Notes: generated by a model not told the origin, from the sequence alone. Positions 43,436-53,256 are shown, counted from the stretch's first letter. The stretch: DNA of 64,000 nt from DASSFG01 sp035550375 (GCA_035550375.1 DASZPH010000055.1:26850-90849); one strand, 5' to 3'. Numbers and translations: made by a program.

Positions 43436-45211
43436 GTGGCACGTTTACTAGCCTTAGAGTGGGACAGTCGCGAGGTTCGCGTGGCGGTCGGCTCGCCGCG
43501 CGGCGGCGATGTATTGGTTGAAGACGCCTTTCTCATCCCCTTGACATCTCGTAGCGAAGGGGCCGAGGGGGAGCAAAAGACGGCCGAGTTGATTGCCGCG
43601 GCGCTGGCCCAGCGCCACCTGGGCCGCGTGACCGGATTGGCCGCGGTCGGCCGCGCCGGGATCGAGCTCAAGGAGCTCACGCTCCCGCCCGCCCCCGACG
43701 AGGAGTTGCCCGACCTGGTGCGTTTCCAGGCCATGCGAGAATTCCACTCGCTGGGCGAGGATTGGCCGCTCGATTTCATCCCCGTGTCGGGTCCGGCGGG
43801 CGGGCCGCGCAAGGTGCTGGCCGCCGCCGTTTCTCCGGACCTGGTTGAGCAGATTCGGCAAACTTGCCTGGCCGCCAAGATCACGCCGGAGCGCCTCGTG
43901 TTGCGGCCGTGCGCGGCCGCGTCGCTGCTCACCCGCGCTCGCTGGGAAGCCGTGGCCCGCGTCAAGCTGCTGGTCGACCTGCTTGCTGACGAAGCCGACC
44001 TGACCGTCCTGGTTGAAAACGACGTCGTCTTCTTGCGAACGGCCCGGCTACCGCACGACGTGCTGTCGGCAGGCGGCCAGGCGGCCCTGCTGGGCGAAAT
44101 CCGCCGCACGGTGGCCGCGGCCCGAAATCAGACGGGCCTGGCGGTCGAGGCCGTTTACCTCTGCGGCAGCGGCGCGGAACACACCTCGCTCGCGGCCCAG
44201 ATCGAAGCGGGAATCGGAATTACGACGCAGCTTTTCGACCCCTTCGCCGAGCTGACGCTGGCGGACAGTTTGCGGCGGGCGATGCCGCCGTCGCCAGGAC
44301 GCTTTGCGCCGGTGCTCGGCATGCTGCTCGACGAAGCTCAGCACGGCCGGCACACCGTCGATTTCCTCAAACCCCGGCGCCGGCCCCCTCCCCCCAACCG
44401 GACCCGAAAATGGATCTGGGGGGCCACGGCGGCGTGCGTCGTGCTGGCGGCCGGAGTTAGCTGGATCCACCGCTCGCTGGCGGAAATGGACGACAAGATC
44501 GCAGAGCTCGGCGGCAAATCCAAGGACCTGGACAAGGTCGTGGCCAAATGGAAAGACGTCGAAAAGGCCTCGCAGGAGATCGGCGGCTGGGCCGACTCGA
44601 ACGTGAATTGGCTCGACGAACTGCGGGAGCTCGCGCTCGACATGCCCCCCGCCCAAAACGTGCTGTTGACGCGACTGAACATGGGGGCGACCGGCGCGGT
44701 CGGCCAGATCGACCTGGAAGGACTGCTGCGCGGCGCCGACTCGGCCGCACAACTCGAAACGGCGCTGCGGGACGAATTCCACAGCGTTCAGGGCCGCAAC
44801 CTGCAACAGGACGCCAGCCGCGAGGGCTATTCGTGGAAATTCATTTCCACGATCGCCACGCGGCCCGAATCGGCCGAGAACTACCGCCAGCACGCCGAGG
44901 CGGCTGAGAAAAAACGGGCCGAGGCCGAGGCGGCCGCCGCCGAACGCCGCCCGGGCGGCGGCATGGGCGCGTGGGGTGGAGGACCTTGGGGCGGAGGGCC
45001 GCCCGCGGATCCTCAGGCCTGGGAAGAAATGCGCGAGCGGTTCGGCCAAGGACGGCCGTCGCCGACCGCGCCGCAGGACGCCTCCCCGCCGGGTACGCCG
45101 TCGAAGGACGCGCCAGGCGCCCCGTCGAAAGACGCACCGGGAAAAGAAACCTCGTCGAAAGAAACTCCGGCCGGCGACGCAGACGCAAAGGGGGTGTCCG
45201 ATGGCACTTAA
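43436..45211 (+). CDS. PilM-PilN fusion (GspL-like)
   Basis: A protein of 591 residues with a GTG start. The first 300 residues are PilM-like, with an actin-type ATPase fold (ALEWDSREVRVAVG, LLVDLLADEADLTVLVENDV, AVYLCGSGAEHTSLAAQ). A transmembrane helix lies near 325-345 (WIWGATAACVVLAAGVSWIH), then a PilN-like periplasmic coiled-coil (MDDKIAELGGKSKDLDKV) and a Pro/Ser/Lys-rich tail. In pili these are two genes; here they are one, equivalent in role to GspL. It couples the cytoplasmic ATPase to the periplasmic platform. Confidence 0.88.
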   Translation: MARLLALEWDSREVRVAVGSPRGGDVLVEDAFLIPLTSRSEGAEGEQKTAELIAAALAQRHLGRVTGLAAVGRAGIELKELTLPPAPDEELPDLVRFQAMREFHSLGEDWPLDFIPVSGPAGGPRKVLAAAVSPDLVEQIRQTCLAAKITPERLVLRPCAAASLLTRARWEAVARVKLLVDLLADEADLTVLVENDVVFLRTARLPHDVLSAGGQAALLGEIRRTVAAARNQTGLAVEAVYLCGSGAEHTSLAAQIEAGIGITTQLFDPFAELTLADSLRRAMPPSPGRFAPVLGMLLDEAQHGRHTVDFLKPRRRPPPPNRTRKWIWGATAACVVLAAGVSWIHRSLAEMDDKIAELGGKSKDLDKVVAKWKDVEKASQEIGGWADSNVNWLDELRELALDMPPAQNVLLTRLNMGATGAVGQIDLEGLLRGADSAAQLETALRDEFHSVQGRNLQQDASREGYSWKFISTIATRPESAENYRQHAEAAEKKRAEAEAAAAERRPGGGMGAWGGGPWGGGPPADPQAWEEMRERFGQGRPSPTAPQDASPPGTPSKDAPGAPSKDAPGKETSSKETPAGDADAKGVSDGT

Positions 45212-46367
45212 TCGCCGCGAGCGCACCCTCGCCTGGGGCGCCGGACTGGCGCTGTCGGTCGTCGCCGTGCAACTCAGCTACAACTACGTGCAGGCCCTCT
45301 TCGACGAGAGGGCAACCCAGATCGAGAGCCTCGAGCGCGAGATCGCCGATAAAAACACCGCGATCCTGCGCGGCAAGAAGGCCGGCAAGAAGCTTGCCGA
45401 CTGGCAGCACCGCAGCTTGCCCACCGACCTGGTGCTGGCCCGCTCGCTGTACAAGAACTGGCTGGCCGGGCTCGTCGAGCGCACGCGGCTGGCGAGGGCC
45501 GACGTTACGCTCGGCGCCGACCTGCCCAAGCCGGGCATCTACGTGAAGGTGCCGGTCAGCGTGCGAGGGCAGGGGACGATCGAGCAGGTGGTGCAGTTTC
45601 TGTTCGACTTCTACCAGGCGGATCACCTGCACTACATCCGGCAGATGACTCTCACGCCGCTGACCAGCAACAACGCTCCGCCCGTGTTGGGAGATGGCCA
45701 GGCCGGCCAGCCTGGCGGCGGCGCGGCGGCCGAAGGACCGGCGGGCGGCCCCGGTCGTTTTCCGGGTCGCGGCGGCTCTGGCGGACGAGGCGGACCGGGA
45801 GGATTCGCGGGCAGGGGCGGCATGGGTGGGCCGGCTGGCTTCGGAGGCGGGGCAGGCGGCTTCGGGGGCTTCGGCCGCGGCGGTCCAAGAATGGACGGCC
45901 CCAAGTACGAACTGGTGCTGGCGATCGAAGCTTTGTCGCTGCCTGGGGGCGACCGGCGCGACCAGCTCAGCGACGCGAAATCGGACAGGCTGGCGTACAC
46001 GGACGCAGAGGCCTATCGCAAAACGATCGCCGAGCGAAACTTCTTCTCTCCCTACCAGGCTCCGATCGAGAGCGACCCGGCCGCCGACACCTACATTACG
46101 GCGGTTGTGAAAAAAGCAGGGAAATACCAGGTCTGGATCAATCTGCGCAGTAGCGGCAAGACGCTTAAGCTCAGCGAAGGTGAATCCTTCGACCTGGGCA
46201 AAGATAAGGCGACGGTTTCAAAGATCGATTCGCATAAGGTGGAGATCGAAGCCGCCGGCCGCCGCCGGGAGATCGCGCTGGGCAGCAACCTTTCCGAGCA
46301 ACGCGGTCGCCGGGGCGGCTTTGGTCGACGCAATTTCTCCCCGCCCCCCGATTTCCAGATGCAGTAG
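45201..46367 (+). CDS. PilO-like protein with PilP/GspC-like tail
   Basis: A protein of 388 residues overlapping the preceding stop by 11 bases. One transmembrane helix (LAWGAGLALSVVAVQLSYNY) is followed by a coiled coil (FDERATQIESLEREI) and a PilO-like domain with GQGTIEQVVQFLFDFYQAD. A Gly/Arg/Phe-rich linker (about 165-232) leads to a C-terminal domain starting AERNFFSPYQAP, with GKYQVWINLRSSGKTLKLSE, resembling the PilP/GspC homology region that contacts the secretin. The PilO-PilP fusion is inferred from order and pattern. Confidence 0.82.
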   Translation: MALNRRERTLAWGAGLALSVVAVQLSYNYVQALFDERATQIESLEREIADKNTAILRGKKAGKKLADWQHRSLPTDLVLARSLYKNWLAGLVERTRLARADVTLGADLPKPGIYVKVPVSVRGQGTIEQVVQFLFDFYQADHLHYIRQMTLTPLTSNNAPPVLGDGQAGQPGGGAAAEGPAGGPGRFPGRGGSGGRGGPGGFAGRGGMGGPAGFGGGAGGFGGFGRGGPRMDGPKYELVLAIEALSLPGGDRRDQLSDAKSDRLAYTDAEAYRKTIAERNFFSPYQAPIESDPAADTYITAVVKKAGKYQVWINLRSSGKTLKLSEGESFDLGKDKATVSKIDSHKVEIEAAGRRREIALGSNLSEQRGRRGGFGRRNFSPPPDFQMQ

Positions 46368-46506
46368 CTCTGCGCCCGCACAACTCGCCCCCTTGACCAA
46401 GTTTTCCTGGAGAACTGGGGGCATTCGGACGATTATTCCCGTCGCGTAGACCTTACCGGCACTTCGGGCGTGCCGCTCCACGAAATCCCCAGAGCGGATC
46501 CAGATC

Positions 46507-49500
46507 GTGTTTTGCCTACCCTTCGCGAGCAGGCAAGAACGGGCGATACCGAAGCGCCTTGGCATTGCCCTTCTCTGTGTACTCCTTCGCGCCTCGGCGC
46601 CGGCCTGGTCGGAAGACCGATCAGAGGCCGCGTTCGTCGCCGTCGAGCTCGTGCAGACCCCGGCGGCTGAGGTTGCTCCGTTGGTCGAGCAGGCTCTCTC
46701 GTTGCAGGGCGTGCAGGCCGAGGTGGTCGTCGACAACAAGCGAAACCAACTCCTGGTCCGCGGTTCCAGGGCGGTCCACGAGCGCGTCCGCGAGTTAGTC
46801 AGGACTTTCGATCGCGCGCCTGGCGAAAAGGCGCAGGCTGCCGCCCCTCCCCTTGGACTGCGGCCGGGTGGATCGCCGCCAGGCCTCTCGCGCCCGGCGG
46901 CGGGCGACCAGGGGGTTGTTCCGGCCAACACGATCACGGCGGGCGTCAGAAACGTGCCCACCGCATTTGCCGACAGCTCAACGGACCGTCCTTCTCTGCC
47001 CGCCTCAAAAGGCCCCGTCGGCCCAGGCCCCGTCGGCCCAGGTAACGTCGCGCGGCAGCCGGCTAAGGCGTCCAAGAGGGCAGCCCAACCGGCCCAGCAA
47101 AACCCGCCCTGGCCGTACAAGGAAGTCCAAAAGCTCGTCGCTCGGCCCGCCGAGACCAACTCGGACACCGTCGTGGAAACGATGGCCATTCCGATCAAGC
47201 ATATCTCGGCCGGCGAAATCCCCGACCGGCTGAAGCGGCTGTTGGGAAATCGCCTGTCGTCCCTGGTGACGACGACCGAAGGAGTCACAAGCTACATCGT
47301 CCAACTGCCGGGGCACACGCCGCTGGAGATTCACATCCAGAAAGATGCTGCTCACGTGATCATTCGCGGCCCGGCGGAAGCCGCTCGCCATTGCGCGCGG
47401 CTCGTGGAAGCGATCGACGCCGAACCAGTAGCGGCGGCCCGGCGGACGCGCGTCGTGCCGCTGAGCGGGCCCAGTTCGCCCTTTGTGCGGCAGGCCCTGA
47501 TGGCCGTCTCGGGGGCGGCAGGAGAGCGACCCCAAGGCGGCGCTTCCTCGCGGTTGGTCGCCCGGCTATTTCAGCCCAGGCGACCCGAAGCCGCGGCTCA
47601 ACGCCCCGACGATCAGGCCGAGGTGCCGCCGACGGAGGCCGCCGAAGGTGACGAGGCGATGCCCGAAGAGGAAGAAGACGAGCACGGCGCCTTGTCCGGC
47701 GACATCGAAATCGAGCAGATCCCTGAGCTGGGCGCGATCATCGTCCGCGGCAGCGAGCGCGACGTCGAGCGGGTCATGAAGATCATCGAGGAGATCGAGC
47801 GGCTCAGCGTCGAGGCGGAGCCGGTCATCCAGCTTCATCGGCTCAAGCATATCAGCAGCGAGGCGATGAGCGACGTTGTCACGCCGCTGTACGGCGATGA
47901 GCTGGCGCCGCGGCAGGGACGGGTGAGCATCACGCCGCTGGTCCATCCCAACGCCCTGTTGCTGATCGGCCGCGCCGAGAGCGTCAAGAGCGTAATCGAG
48001 CTGATTTCGCGTCTCGATCAGCCCGGCGACCCCACCAGTCAGTTCGAGGTCTTCCGCCTCAAGTACGCCACGGCGGCCACGGCCGCCACGACGCTGAACA
48101 CCACGTTCGGAAGTTTTGGAACCGGCCTGGGGGTGCGGCTGCGTGTAACCCCCGACGCCCGCACCAACGCGCTCATCGTGCAAGCGGGCCCGCGCGACCT
48201 GCTGGAGGTGCGCAAGCTGCTCAAGCAGCTCGACGTGGCCGGCAGCGCCGCCGTCAACGAGCTGAGGTTGTTTCGCTTGCGATACGCCTCGGCCGTCGAG
48301 GTGGCGGCCCTGCTCAACGCGGCCGTGCAGCGCACGCCGCAAGCCGGCCAGGCGGGAGCACCTCAGCAGCAACAGGGCGGCGGGCCCCAGCAATTCGGGC
48401 AGGGTGGACAATTCCAGCAGCAGCAGCAACAGCAACAACAGCAGTTCCAACAACCTGGCCAGCAAGGCCAACCCGGCCAGGCTCAAGGTCAGCAGGGCGC
48501 GGCGCCGGAGGCGAAGTCGGTCATGCTCCGGTTCATGACGATCGACACCGAGGGCAGGCGACAACTGAGCGTGGGGCACCTGGGCGACACCCGCATTTCG
48601 GCCGACATCAAGTCGAACACGGTCGTCGTGTCCGCTCCGGCCGACAGTCTCGACCTGATTGCCGCCCTGATCGCCCAACTCGACCAACCGAACGCCGTGC
48701 CGGCACAAATCAAGGTCTTCACGCTGACCAACGGCGACGCCACCAACATGGTCACCATGCTGGAAGACCTGTTCCAGGTCAGCGGCACGAGCATGGTGGC
48801 CGGCGGGGCCCAGGCCATGCAGCCACAGATCACGGCTGAGGAGGGCGCGGCCGTGCCGCTACGGTTTTCGGTCGATGCCCGCACCAACAGCATCATCGCC
48901 TCCGGTTCGGCGTCCGATCTCACGGTCGTCGAGGCAATCCTGCTGCGGCTGGACGACAGCGACGTGCGCGAGCGGCGGAGCGTGGTCTACAAGCTGAAAA
49001 ATGCCCCGGCCCTCGACGTGTCGATCGCGCTCAACGACTACCTGCAAAAAGAGCGGCAGACGCAGCAAACCTCGCCGGGCCTGTTGAGCCCGTTTGAAAA
49101 GATCGAGCGCGAAGTCGTGGTTGTGCCCGAACTGGTGACCAACAGCCTGATCGTCAGCGCGACGCCCCGGTTTTTTGACGAGATTTCCAAGATCGTCGAG
49201 CAACTCGATGCTCGTGCCCCCATGGTGATGATCCAGGTGCTCATCGCCGAAGTGACGCTGACCAACACCGACGAGTTCGGCATCGAGGTGGGTTTGCAGA
49301 ACTCGGTGATGTTCGACCGCAGCCTGTTGAGCGGCTTTCAGCTCATTCAGAGCAGTTTCCAACAGCAGCAGAACGGTTCCACCATCGCGACGACCAATCA
49401 GGCGATCGTGGGAGCCAACAGCACGCCGGGCTTCGACTTCAATAATCCCACGCTGCAGGGCGCGGCTCCCCCGACGGGTTCGACCGCGACCCAGGGCACC

Positions 49501-50697
49501 TTTGGCATCGGCCTGCCGAACAGCGGCAGCACCACCTCATTGAATACGGCCAGCACGCTTGGACAACAAGCTCTCTCCAACTTCGGCATGGGCCGCACCA
49601 ACAGCACGCTGGGCTACGGCGGCCTCGTGCTGAGCCTGTCGAGCGATACGGTCAACTTTCTGCTGCGAGCCCTGCGCGAGCGCGATCGACTCGACGTGCT
49701 CAGCCGCCCGCAGATCATGACGCTCGACAACCAGCCGGCTTACATCGTGGTCGGCCAGCGCGTCCCCTTGCTGCAAGGGTCGACCGTGGGCATCACGGGA
49801 GCCACCACTGGCGTGCAGTACACGCCGGTGGGTCTGATCATCGCCGTCACCCCCCGCATCACTCCCGACGGCCTGGTGGTCATGGAGATCGACGCGGAGA
49901 AATCGGTGCTCGGCCCGCTCACTTCCGGCATTCCCGTCGGCTTCGGCGCGCTGGGCCAGGTGTTGCGCCAGCCGGTGATCAACCTGACGCAAGCGCAAAC
50001 GACCATCAGCGCCCTGGACGGGCAGACCGTCGTTTTCGGCGGCATGATTACCCAGAGCAGCCAGGTGATTCAGCGGCGCGTGCCGGGTATCTCGGAGATA
50101 CCGATTCTAGGCCGGCTCTTCCGTTACGACTACCAGAGCGGCAACAAGACCGAGCTCTTGATCATCATGACGCCGCACATCGTGCGAAACCAGGCCGACG
50201 CCGAGCGACTCAAACGCTTCGAGGCCGGGCGGATCAGTTGGTGCCTGTCCGACGTGGTCAAGCTTCACGGCGAAGCGGGCCTGCGGAACCGGAGCGACGA
50301 GTGGCTCGACAAAGAAATCCCGACGATCTACCCCGACATGGATCCGACCGGCGCCGCTGGCGAAGCGGTGCCGATGCCGCCAGGTCAACCGGTCTCGCCG
50401 AAATCAGCGCCGCCGCGCCTGCAATTCCCAGGACCAGCCCGCCCCGCCGGCCCCCCCACGTCGAGGCTTGGCCCGGTGAGATCGACGGGCCCGCAGGCGC
50501 CCCAGATTGCCCGCAATCAGCTCCAGATCCGTGCTGCGGCGCCCGCACCCACGCCGGCTCCGCCGAGGCAAACGGCCGCGCCCCCGCCGGGTGCCGGTTC
50601 AACCACGCCGGTCGTCAGTCACCGGCGGCAGCCGCCTCCGCCGGATGTCCGGACGCTTCAGTATGAGTCGCCGCCGGCCCAGGCGCCGCAGCAGTGA
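46507..50697 (+). CDS. gspD: Secretin (GspD/PilQ-like), giant
   Basis: A protein of 1396 residues, about twice the usual size, with a GTG start chosen because it gives a signal peptide (LGIALLCVLLRASAPAWSE). At least six N-type repeats precede the pore: FVAVELVQTPAAEVAPLVEQ, AIPIKHISAGEIPDRLKRLL, QLHRLKHISSEAMSDVVTPL, EVFRLKYATAATAATTLNTT, LFRLRYASAVEVAALLNAAV, and others. A Gln-rich stretch lies at about 618-660. The pore domain contains VLSRPQIMTLDNQPAYIVVG, and VPGISEIPILGRLF is the secretin hallmark. The C-terminus is Pro/Ala-rich. It forms the outer-membrane channel for secretion or pilus exit. Confidence 0.95.
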   Translation: MFCLPFASRQERAIPKRLGIALLCVLLRASAPAWSEDRSEAAFVAVELVQTPAAEVAPLVEQALSLQGVQAEVVVDNKRNQLLVRGSRAVHERVRELVRTFDRAPGEKAQAAAPPLGLRPGGSPPGLSRPAAGDQGVVPANTITAGVRNVPTAFADSSTDRPSLPASKGPVGPGPVGPGNVARQPAKASKRAAQPAQQNPPWPYKEVQKLVARPAETNSDTVVETMAIPIKHISAGEIPDRLKRLLGNRLSSLVTTTEGVTSYIVQLPGHTPLEIHIQKDAAHVIIRGPAEAARHCARLVEAIDAEPVAAARRTRVVPLSGPSSPFVRQALMAVSGAAGERPQGGASSRLVARLFQPRRPEAAAQRPDDQAEVPPTEAAEGDEAMPEEEEDEHGALSGDIEIEQIPELGAIIVRGSERDVERVMKIIEEIERLSVEAEPVIQLHRLKHISSEAMSDVVTPLYGDELAPRQGRVSITPLVHPNALLLIGRAESVKSVIELISRLDQPGDPTSQFEVFRLKYATAATAATTLNTTFGSFGTGLGVRLRVTPDARTNALIVQAGPRDLLEVRKLLKQLDVAGSAAVNELRLFRLRYASAVEVAALLNAAVQRTPQAGQAGAPQQQQGGGPQQFGQGGQFQQQQQQQQQQFQQPGQQGQPGQAQGQQGAAPEAKSVMLRFMTIDTEGRRQLSVGHLGDTRISADIKSNTVVVSAPADSLDLIAALIAQLDQPNAVPAQIKVFTLTNGDATNMVTMLEDLFQVSGTSMVAGGAQAMQPQITAEEGAAVPLRFSVDARTNSIIASGSASDLTVVEAILLRLDDSDVRERRSVVYKLKNAPALDVSIALNDYLQKERQTQQTSPGLLSPFEKIEREVVVVPELVTNSLIVSATPRFFDEISKIVEQLDARAPMVMIQVLIAEVTLTNTDEFGIEVGLQNSVMFDRSLLSGFQLIQSSFQQQQNGSTIATTNQAIVGANSTPGFDFNNPTLQGAAPPTGSTATQGTFGIGLPNSGSTTSLNTASTLGQQALSNFGMGRTNSTLGYGGLVLSLSSDTVNFLLRALRERDRLDVLSRPQIMTLDNQPAYIVVGQRVPLLQGSTVGITGATTGVQYTPVGLIIAVTPRITPDGLVVMEIDAEKSVLGPLTSGIPVGFGALGQVLRQPVINLTQAQTTISALDGQTVVFGGMITQSSQVIQRRVPGISEIPILGRLFRYDYQSGNKTELLIIMTPHIVRNQADAERLKRFEAGRISWCLSDVVKLHGEAGLRNRSDEWLDKEIPTIYPDMDPTGAAGEAVPMPPGQPVSPKSAPPRLQFPGPARPAGPPTSRLGPVRSTGPQAPQIARNQLQIRAAAPAPTPAPPRQTAAPPPGAGSTTPVVSHRRQPPPPDVRTLQYESPPAQAPQQ

Positions 50698-50730
50698 TGG
50701 CAAGAGAGACGAAACGCAGGGAGGCGAGCC

Positions 50731-51831
50731 ATGCAGAGACACGAAGACAAGACAACGTACAGTGAGAATGAGCGCTCGATGGCCGTGTCGATGCCGCCTG
50801 CGGTGGGTTCCCTTCGCCGCTGGAGCCGTGGCGCCCTGCGTGTTGCGGGCGTTCCCTCGCTCCTTCTCTCGCTGGGCATATCCGTGGCTCCCGGTTGCGC
50901 GTCGCTCGACTTGCCGTCGTTCAATATGGAGAAGTACATCCCGATGCTGACCGGCCGCACGGGCCAGTTTCGCCGGCCGATGAAGGTCGTGGCGTTCTGG
51001 AGCGACACGGTTCGCACCGCCGACGGTCAGCCGGCGATGCGCGGCTTTGGCGGGCGGCTGATGTTCTACGACAGCAAGACCAGCAAACCGTTGAAAGTCG
51101 CCGGTACGCTGGTGATCTACGGTTTCGATGAGGGACGTATCGATCCTGAGAATCCGCGCCCGGATCGGAAGTTCGTATTCACGCCCGAGCAGTTTGCCAA
51201 GCACTACAGCAAGTCGGAACTGGGCCACTCCTACAGCGTCTGGGTTCCGTGGGACCGCGCCGGGGGAGAAACCAAGGAGATCGGCTTGATTTGCCGCTTC
51301 ACTCCGGTTGAGGGAGGCGCCATCGTCAGCGAACAAGTGCGGCAGGTGCTGCCGGGAGTGGAGCCGGCGTCGCCGGCCCCCGCGGCCCCTACCGCCGCCA
51401 CGGCTCCTGCCGCGACTCCGGTGAAACTGCTGCAGTATGAGGTAACCGCCCAGGAGGCGGAGCGCCGCATGGCCACCACCACGATCGACCTGAACGGCCC
51501 GCCAGATCGTCGCTTGCCCACCGCGCTAGCGCGTCCGCGGCCCAACTTCCCGGTCCGAGGCGACGCCGGGGCGCCTACGAACCCGACTCCGGCAGCAGTG
51601 GTCCCGAACCCGGCGGCGGGAGCGTCGAACCAGTCGGCGGCGCCGACTGCCGACCGCGCCGGGGCGCCGTCCGCGTCGGGCTCGTGGTTAGCTCGTTTCG
51701 GACCTCATCAATCCCGGGCTCCAGGAGCGCCAATCGCTCCGCCAGATCGCGCGCGTGGTCCGTGGCAACCGACCCACGTAGTACCACCGTCCGTCCCTCC
51801 AGCGACGCCGACGTCGATCCTAGCGCCGTGA
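50731..51831 (+). CDS. Putative envelope lipoprotein of the secretion operon
   Basis: A protein of 366 residues. A hydrophobic segment with a lipobox-like end (SLLLSLGISVAPGCASL) suggests lipid attachment at Cys about 53, although the leader is longer than usual; a later start at Met17 or Met21 is possible. The mature part has a beta-rich domain (MKVVAFWSDTVRTADGQPAM, GRLMFYDSKTSKPLKVAGTL) and then a long Pro/Ala/Thr-rich tail. It follows the secretin by 33 bases and could be a pilotin or scaffold. Its last 257 bases overlap the BON-domain gene on the other strand. Confidence 0.65.
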   Translation: MQRHEDKTTYSENERSMAVSMPPAVGSLRRWSRGALRVAGVPSLLLSLGISVAPGCASLDLPSFNMEKYIPMLTGRTGQFRRPMKVVAFWSDTVRTADGQPAMRGFGGRLMFYDSKTSKPLKVAGTLVIYGFDEGRIDPENPRPDRKFVFTPEQFAKHYSKSELGHSYSVWVPWDRAGGETKEIGLICRFTPVEGGAIVSEQVRQVLPGVEPASPAPAAPTAATAPAATPVKLLQYEVTAQEAERRMATTTIDLNGPPDRRLPTALARPRPNFPVRGDAGAPTNPTPAAVVPNPAAGASNQSAAPTADRAGAPSASGSWLARFGPHQSRAPGAPIAPPDRARGPWQPTHVVPPSVPPATPTSILAP

Positions 51832-52438
51832 CCCGCGACAGCCGCTGTTGCAGCCCAGCAGTGATCTCGTGGGGAGCCGGACCCTCGGCTTCAAAGCCCA
51901 CGCTCACGGTCATCTTGCGCGTCACCGGGGCCGCCGTCGCCGACCGACGCCCGGCTTGCTGGTTGGGGTTCGTCTGCCCCGGTTGTTGAGGGCGCTGCTG
52001 CTGGGTATTGCCGCTCGTGAGGCTGTTGTTCAGCATTCCCGTGCCGGGCAGCGTTCCGCGGCGAGTCTGTGAAAAGGCACCGCTGTTGGCGTATTGGGTT
52101 CCGACGCCGCCTCCCCCCTGGCTGCGGCTCATGACCATGCGGAACCGCTGTCGCGTGGGTGAGCCGATTGTGCGTGTGCCAAAGGTGCTTTGCGATGGCC
52201 GCCCTAAGATCGTCGGCAGTCCCGTGATGGATTGATTCATCTGGTTGTTCAGCATGCTTTGGTTGAGCCCGGCGCCTCCCCCGCCACCCCCCCCACCAAA
52301 ACCGCCCCCTCCGAAGCCTCCGGCCCCCCCGCCAAAACCACCGCCACCGCCGCCCCCGAATTGCTGGGCCAGGCCGAGCGATGTGTCTAACAACAGGGCA
52401 CTCGTGGCTACGACGGTAAAGAGCAACAGGCGGCGCAT
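51575..52438 (-). CDS. Exported BON-domain protein, Gly-rich N-terminus
   Basis: A protein of 287 residues. A signal peptide (MRRLLLFTVVATSALLLDTS, to about 25) is followed by a Gly/Phe-rich tract (residues about 28-55) and a Gln/Ser-rich linker. The C-terminal BON domain has TSASLEGRTVVLRGSVATDH, then ARDLAERLALLEPGIDEVRN. BON domains bind phospholipid or envelope partners. The start at 52438 has GAGGAA upstream. The gene converges on the lipoprotein gene and overlaps it by 257 bases. Confidence 0.78.
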   Translation of the reverse strand: MRRLLLFTVVATSALLLDTSLGLAQQFGGGGGGGFGGGAGGFGGGGFGGGGGGGGAGLNQSMLNNQMNQSITGLPTILGRPSQSTFGTRTIGSPTRQRFRMVMSRSQGGGGVGTQYANSGAFSQTRRGTLPGTGMLNNSLTSGNTQQQRPQQPGQTNPNQQAGRRSATAAPVTRKMTVSVGFEAEGPAPHEITAGLQQRLSRVTALGSTSASLEGRTVVLRGSVATDHARDLAERLALLEPGIDEVRNELTTSPTRTAPRRGRQSAPPTGSTLPPPGSGPLLPESGS

Positions 52439-52671
52439 ATTTGGGTTCCTCAACAAGCGTAGTGGGCGCGGGCCACGATTCGGCTACACCGGTTGTTTAA
52501 CAGGCGTCAACAGCGACCGGGGGGAGGGTGCCGCATCCCGGCCCGAAAGTACCATTCGGCCCAGTTGGCAGTTCCAACCTCGCGGTCGCCGTCGGCTCCC
52601 GGTTAAACGACGATGCACGTCGAACTGGACGTAGCCTCCGCGCCGACAGCTTGCATTATACCAGCCGACGA

Positions 52672-53256
52672 TCAGGGAATCTCGACTGGCACGGCGGCGG
52701 GCGGGCTCGATTCGACCGGCGTGGATACTCCCTCTGGCGGAGAGGGCGGGAACGGGGTTGCACCGACGGGCCCCGGCATCATTTCCACGGCCTCCGGCAG
52801 TTCGGTCGCCGGCGGACCCGATTGCATCAAGTGGGCGTCGTGGGCCCGGTCGATTTCACGCGCCTCGCGAGACGCCCGTTTCGGTATCTTGGTTCCCCGT
52901 TCCACCGGGTTCAGATCGTAGCGTGCCTGCACGCTACGCACGATTCCCTCTTGATAGTAAATCGTGGCCATCCAGGTACCGTTGAACGGCCACAGGTGTT
53001 GCCGCTTGATCTGGTTGCACTGCAAATACGGCACGCCGACCGCCTCTTCGTAGGTGCAGACAAAGCCGTGGATTTCCATAACCTCCCTGGCCTGCTCGAT
53101 CGGCATCCCCGCGGGGACGAGCGCCTCGACGCGCTTCAAGGTCAGGAAGGAATCTTCGGGCAAAAAGAAGTGCCCGCGGGGAACCGGCTCTTGTGTCTTG
53201 CAGCCGGCCATCGCCAACCCGCTCGACAGGACCAGGATCCAGGCAAACATTCGCAT
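52672..53256 (-). CDS. Putative lipoprotein, unknown function
   Basis: A protein of 194 residues. The lipobox is clear (FAWILVLSSGLAMAGCKTQ, Cys at residue 18). The next part resembles an outer-membrane SmpA/OmlA-like small domain (LVPAGMPIEQAREVMEIHGF, CTYEEAVGVPYLQC). The tail is Pro/Val-rich. GAGGGAAAC lies just before the ATG at 53256. It is on its own transcript, separated from neighbours by 200-350 bases. Confidence 0.75.
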   Translation of the reverse strand: MRMFAWILVLSSGLAMAGCKTQEPVPRGHFFLPEDSFLTLKRVEALVPAGMPIEQAREVMEIHGFVCTYEEAVGVPYLQCNQIKRQHLWPFNGTWMATIYYQEGIVRSVQARYDLNPVERGTKIPKRASREAREIDRAHDAHLMQSGPPATELPEAVEMMPGPVGATPFPPSPPEGVSTPVESSPPAAVPVEIP

